Origin: Pedobacter chinensis
Lineage (GTDB): Bacteria > Bacteroidota > Bacteroidia > Sphingobacteriales > Sphingobacteriaceae
Direction: 5' to 3'
DNA: 64,000 bases
Assembly (NCBI RefSeq): GCF_003339865.1
Contig: NZ_QPKV01000008.1
Span: 1-64,000, forward strand
Made by a program: the position numbers and the translations under genes
Shown here: piece after piece, positions 61,071 to 64,000 of the stretch
Layout: the number at the start of each line of letters is the position of its first letter
How positions within the stretch are numbered: the first letter of the stretch is position 1
The notes under the pieces: model-generated
Databases searched by the model: none
Seen by the model: the letters and a program-made list of their open reading frames with translations, nothing else
What the model was told of the DNA's origin: nothing

Positions 61071-62258
61071 TTAAATTACACCCAGTTCTTTTCCAACTTT
61101 AGTAAAAGCAGCAATGGCTTTGTCCAAGTGATGTTGTTCATGCGCAGCAGAAAGTTGAACACGTATTCTTGCTTTTCCCTGAGGAACAACAGGATAGAAA
61201 AATCCAATCACATAAATTCCCTCATCGAGCATTTTTGCTGCAAAGGTCTGAGCAATTTTTGCATCATAAAGCATTACCGGAACAATCGGGTGGAAACCTG
61301 GTTTGATATCGAAACCGGCTTCAGTCATTTTTTCACGGAAGTATTTCGTGTTGCGCTCTAATTTATCTCTTAATGATGTGGTTTCACTTAACATATCTAA
61401 CACAGCAATAGAGGCTCCTGCAATTGCCGGTGCCAACGTGTTTGAGAATAAATATGGACGTGAACGCTGGCGCAACATATCAATAATTTCTTTTTTACCT
61501 GATGTAAAACCTCCGGAAGCACCGCCTAATGCTTTCCCTAACGTTCCAGTAATGATATCAATACGATCCATTACATTGAAATGTTCATGCGTTCCTCGTC
61601 CTGTTTTACCAATAAAGCCAGAACAATGTGATTCATCAATCATGATCAATGCTTCGTACTTATCTGCTAAATCAGCTATCTGATCTAAAGGTGCAACGGA
61701 GCCATCCATAGAAAATGCACCATCTGTAACTATGATCCGGTGTCTGCAATCTTTCGCCGCAATTAATTGTTTCTCTAAATCTTCCATGTCTGCGTTTTTA
61801 TAACGGAAGCGTTGCGCCTTACATAATCTTACCCCATCAATAATTGAAGCATGATTTAATTCATCAGAAATAATGGCATCTTCAGCATTAAACAATGGTT
61901 CAAATACTCCACCATTGGCATCAAATGCTGCAGCGTATAAAATGGTGTCTTCAGTACCTAAAAACTGAGAGATTTTCGCCTCAAGTTCTTTGTGCACATC
62001 CTGAGTTCCGCAAATGAAACGAACTGAAGACATTCCATAACCATGATCATCGATAGCCTTTTTTGCTGCTTCAATTACTTTCGGATGAGATGAAAGCCCC
62101 AAATAATTATTAGCGCAAAAATTTATTACTTCTGCTCCACCGGTAACTTTAATATCTGCTCCCTGAGGAGTAATGATTACACGTTCGCGTTTGAATAACC
62201 CGGCGTTTTCGATTTCTTCAAGTTCCTTTTGGAGAACAGGTTTAAGAGTTTTATACAT
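61071..62258 (-). CDS. kbl: Glycine C-acetyltransferase (2-amino-3-ketobutyrate CoA ligase)
   Basis: A 395-residue alpha-oxoamine synthase. The PLP lysine is K242 (GTLGKALGGASGG). The conserved CANNYLGLSSHPKV, DELNHASIIDG and IDESHCSGFIGKTGRG motifs are present. I chose the ATG at 62258 because a TAACTTTG element lies 28-35 bases upstream, while an earlier in-frame TTG overlaps that element. Kbl converts glycine plus acetyl-CoA to 2-amino-3-ketobutyrate in threonine breakdown; tdh is not adjacent. A serine palmitoyltransferase-like role is less likely but the family is close. Confidence 0.9.
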   Translation of the reverse strand: MYKTLKPVLQKELEEIENAGLFKRERVIITPQGADIKVTGGAEVINFCANNYLGLSSHPKVIEAAKKAIDDHGYGMSSVRFICGTQDVHKELEAKISQFLGTEDTILYAAAFDANGGVFEPLFNAEDAIISDELNHASIIDGVRLCKAQRFRYKNADMEDLEKQLIAAKDCRHRIIVTDGAFSMDGSVAPLDQIADLADKYEALIMIDESHCSGFIGKTGRGTHEHFNVMDRIDIITGTLGKALGGASGGFTSGKKEIIDMLRQRSRPYLFSNTLAPAIAGASIAVLDMLSETTSLRDKLERNTKYFREKMTEAGFDIKPGFHPIVPVMLYDAKIAQTFAAKMLDEGIYVIGFFYPVVPQGKARIRVQLSAAHEQHHLDKAIAAFTKVGKELGVI

Positions 62259-62285
62259 GGTTTTATAAGTATTTTTATTTATTTC

Positions 62286-62293
62286 CAAAGTTA
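62286..62293 (-). promoter_or_regulatory. -7 promoter element of kbl
   Basis: TAACTTTG on the minus strand, an exact TAnnTTTG match, 27 bases before the ATG at 62258. Confidence 0.45.
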
Positions 62294-62509
62294 TAAAAAA
62301 AACTTCTCACAGCTTTAAAAACCCATATTTCGGACTTATAATTTGAAAACAAACGTTTGATGCACTGCATAAAAAGGTTTTTAGTTTAAAAAAATATCAA
62401 AAAAATTACCAGTTAACTTATTTTTTAATCAACTTAACAAACTTTAACATATAACTATATGTATAGTCTTAAAACTTATTCGATATTTATAGCTTACTAA
62501 TTAATACTT

Positions 62510-64000
62510 ATGATCAAAATCTGCGCACTCATCCTTTTTTGTGGCCTGACTAACCTGGTAATTGCCCAGCAATATACAGTTACAGGAACAATTAAGGATA
62601 CAGGTGGACAACCGGTGCCTTTTGCCTCGGTGTATTTAAAAAACACTACCATTGGTACATCTGCAAACGTTGATGGCAAATATGCCATCAATCTTAATAA
62701 AGGTGAACATATTATTAGTTACAGAGCAATTGGTTATAAACAACAAGATCAAACGATTAAAGTAACCGGAGATTTAACCCACAATATCACACTAGCATCT
62801 GAAAGTTACACACTTAATAATGTAACCATTAAAGCTAATGCTGAAGATCCGGCTTATGAAATCATCAGAAAAGCAATAAAACAACGTAAAGTTCACTTAA
62901 AAGAGGTCAATGCTTTCAGTTGTGATGTTTATATAAAGGGCGTTCAAAGATTAAGAGGAGCTCCGAAAAAGTTTTTCGGGCGTGATATACAAAAGGTTTT
63001 GGAGTTGGATACCAACCGAAGAGGAATCATTTATTTATCAGAATCTCAAAGTAAATTCAACTTCCGCCGTCCGAATGATATTCATGAGGAAATGATTTCT
63101 TCTAAGGTTGCGGGTAGAAACAATGCTTTCAGTTTTAATAAAGCATCAGATTTGGTTATCAATTTTTATGACAATTACCTTCTGGAAAACACACTTAGTG
63201 CAAGAGGATTTATCTCCCCAATTGCTGATAATGCCCTGTTTTATTACAGGTATAAACTTGTGGGAGAATCAAAGGAAAACGGAGAAACCATCCACAAAAT
63301 ACAGGTAATTCCACGAAGAGAAAATGATCCGGTTTTTAGAGGATACATTTACATTCTTGATGAAAGCTGGAGAATTTACAATACTGATGTTTATTTAACT
63401 GAAAAAGCCGGTATTAACTTCATAGATACACTCAACATTAACCAACAGTTTACAAAGGTTGAAAACACTTATATGCCAACAGCTATAAACTTTCAATTTG
63501 CCGGTAATGTATTGGGATTTAAAATAGAAGGATATTTTGTCGGGATTTACAGCAATTATAACCTGAATCCTAACTTTCCTAAAAATTTCTTCAGTGGCGA
63601 AATCCTGAAGATTACAGAAATGGTGAACAAGAAAGACTCGAGTTATTGGACCAATAACCGTCCAATTCCTTTAACTCCGGATGAAAAGTTGAACTACGTT
63701 AAAAAAGATAGTATTGCGAAGTTAAAAGAGTCAAAACATTACCTCGATTCGCTTGAGAAGGAGAATAACAAGTTTGGTATTGGTAAATTATTATTGAGGG
63801 GCTATAGCAAAAATGATCGGTATGATAAAGAATATTGGAGCTTTGACCCTGTGTTAAAATCCATATTTTATAATACTGTTGAAGGTTTTGCCATTAAATA
63901 TGGAGTGACGTATAGAAAAGACTTTGAGAACAGACGCTCATATTCCATCAGGCCAGAATTCAGATATGGCTTTGCCAATCAAAAATTAACCGGAAGTTTA
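62510..64000 (+). CDS. DUF5686/carboxypeptidase-regulatory-domain outer-membrane protein, 3' truncated by window
   Basis: An open frame of 497 codons runs from ATG 62510 to the window end without a stop. A signal peptide (LILFCGLTNLVIAQ) is followed by a carboxypeptidase-like regulatory domain (residues about 21-105, VTGTIKDTGGQPVPFASVYL). Then comes the DUF5686 region with AEDPAYEIIRKAIKQRKVHL, IIYLSESQSKFNFR, DNALFYYRYKLVG and FRGYIYILDESWRI. Family members are barrel proteins of unknown function, common in Bacteroidota. It is divergent from kbl; the intergenic DNA is very AT-rich. Confidence 0.85.
   Translation, partial: MIKICALILFCGLTNLVIAQQYTVTGTIKDTGGQPVPFASVYLKNTTIGTSANVDGKYAINLNKGEHIISYRAIGYKQQDQTIKVTGDLTHNITLASESYTLNNVTIKANAEDPAYEIIRKAIKQRKVHLKEVNAFSCDVYIKGVQRLRGAPKKFFGRDIQKVLELDTNRRGIIYLSESQSKFNFRRPNDIHEEMISSKVAGRNNAFSFNKASDLVINFYDNYLLENTLSARGFISPIADNALFYYRYKLVGESKENGETIHKIQVIPRRENDPVFRGYIYILDESWRIYNTDVYLTEKAGINFIDTLNINQQFTKVENTYMPTAINFQFAGNVLGFKIEGYFVGIYSNYNLNPNFPKNFFSGEILKITEMVNKKDSSYWTNNRPIPLTPDEKLNYVKKDSIAKLKESKHYLDSLEKENNKFGIGKLLLRGYSKNDRYDKEYWSFDPVLKSIFYNTVEGFAIKYGVTYRKDFENRRSYSIRPEFRYGFANQKLTGSL

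Noticed and set aside
61071..62258. Serine palmitoyltransferase instead of Kbl
   Set aside because: Length and motif wording fit Kbl better (GTLGKALGGASGG, CANNYLGL), though the families are close and neighbours do not decide.
1..64000. tRNA, rRNA, prophage or integrative-element genes
   Set aside because: I found no tRNA-like cloverleaf, rRNA segment, integrase, capsid or conjugation gene anywhere in the window by reading.

Overview
The window looks like a chromosomal segment from a Bacteroidota member, most likely a Sphingobacteriaceae species close to Pedobacter. The evidence is: an AT-rich genome; a murI-ompH-ompH-bamA-uppS-porG-nadK block; porT beside ubiE (type IX secretion); a protein with a type IX C-terminal sorting domain; a SusC/SusD pair; UbiA-type prenyltransferase for menaquinone; and many start regions carrying the Bacteroidota -7 promoter element TAnnTTTG. 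This identification rests on gene content and is not a database result.

Layout. 1-1423: the edge of a probable IS256-family element that cut an outer-membrane protein gene, followed by a di-haem cytochrome c peroxidase. 1436-2302: five ~185-bp repeats. 2413-13208: a long leftward block with glutamate racemase, two Skp/OmpH chaperones, BamA, UppS, PorG, NadK, a CBS-ACT protein, a hydrolase and a YqeY protein. This is essentially an envelope biogenesis cluster. 13777-19783: SDR, PorT, UbiE, then EngB, UbiA and an M3 peptidase. 20420-26844: an outer-membrane barrel gene flanked by direct repeats, an MFS exporter and an APC permease. 26897-28930: an array of 179-bp units rich in REP hairpins next to one intact and one truncated REP-associated (Y1/RAYT) transposase. 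28933-36861: Kup with a small membrane protein, a type IX-sorted protein, a FAH hydrolase, an M23 peptidase, Bcp peroxiredoxin and split transketolase. 37000-38782: an ECF sigma factor with a membrane protein and a CpxP-like periplasmic protein. 38853-44161: aminotransferase, a two-component pair, and an unusual 7TMR-DISM membrane sensor. 44454-50435: SusC-SusD-GH30 glycan locus. 50580-57077: lipoprotein, RluA-type synthase, PanB, CarA, a second tandem array and an ABC exporter. 57191-62258: Fic protein, XAC2610-like protein, TetR, Rieske-like lipoprotein, PheS and Kbl. The window ends inside a DUF5686 outer-membrane protein.

The strongest unusual signal is at 42257-44161. It encodes a secreted-sensor plus seven-helix membrane receptor whose cytoplasmic tail, after a coiled coil, is a four-cysteine zinc ribbon plus helical segment resembling the N-terminal DNA-binding part of IS1595-family transposases. 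It sits between a two-component system and a SusCD/GH30 locus and could be a membrane-tethered regulator built from a domesticated transposase domain. The second is the REP/RAYT region, where the repeat array abuts its probable transposase and a second transposase carries a perfect 24-bp inverted repeat inside its coding sequence. The intergenic DNA is unusually rich in repeats; at least six unrelated families are visible.
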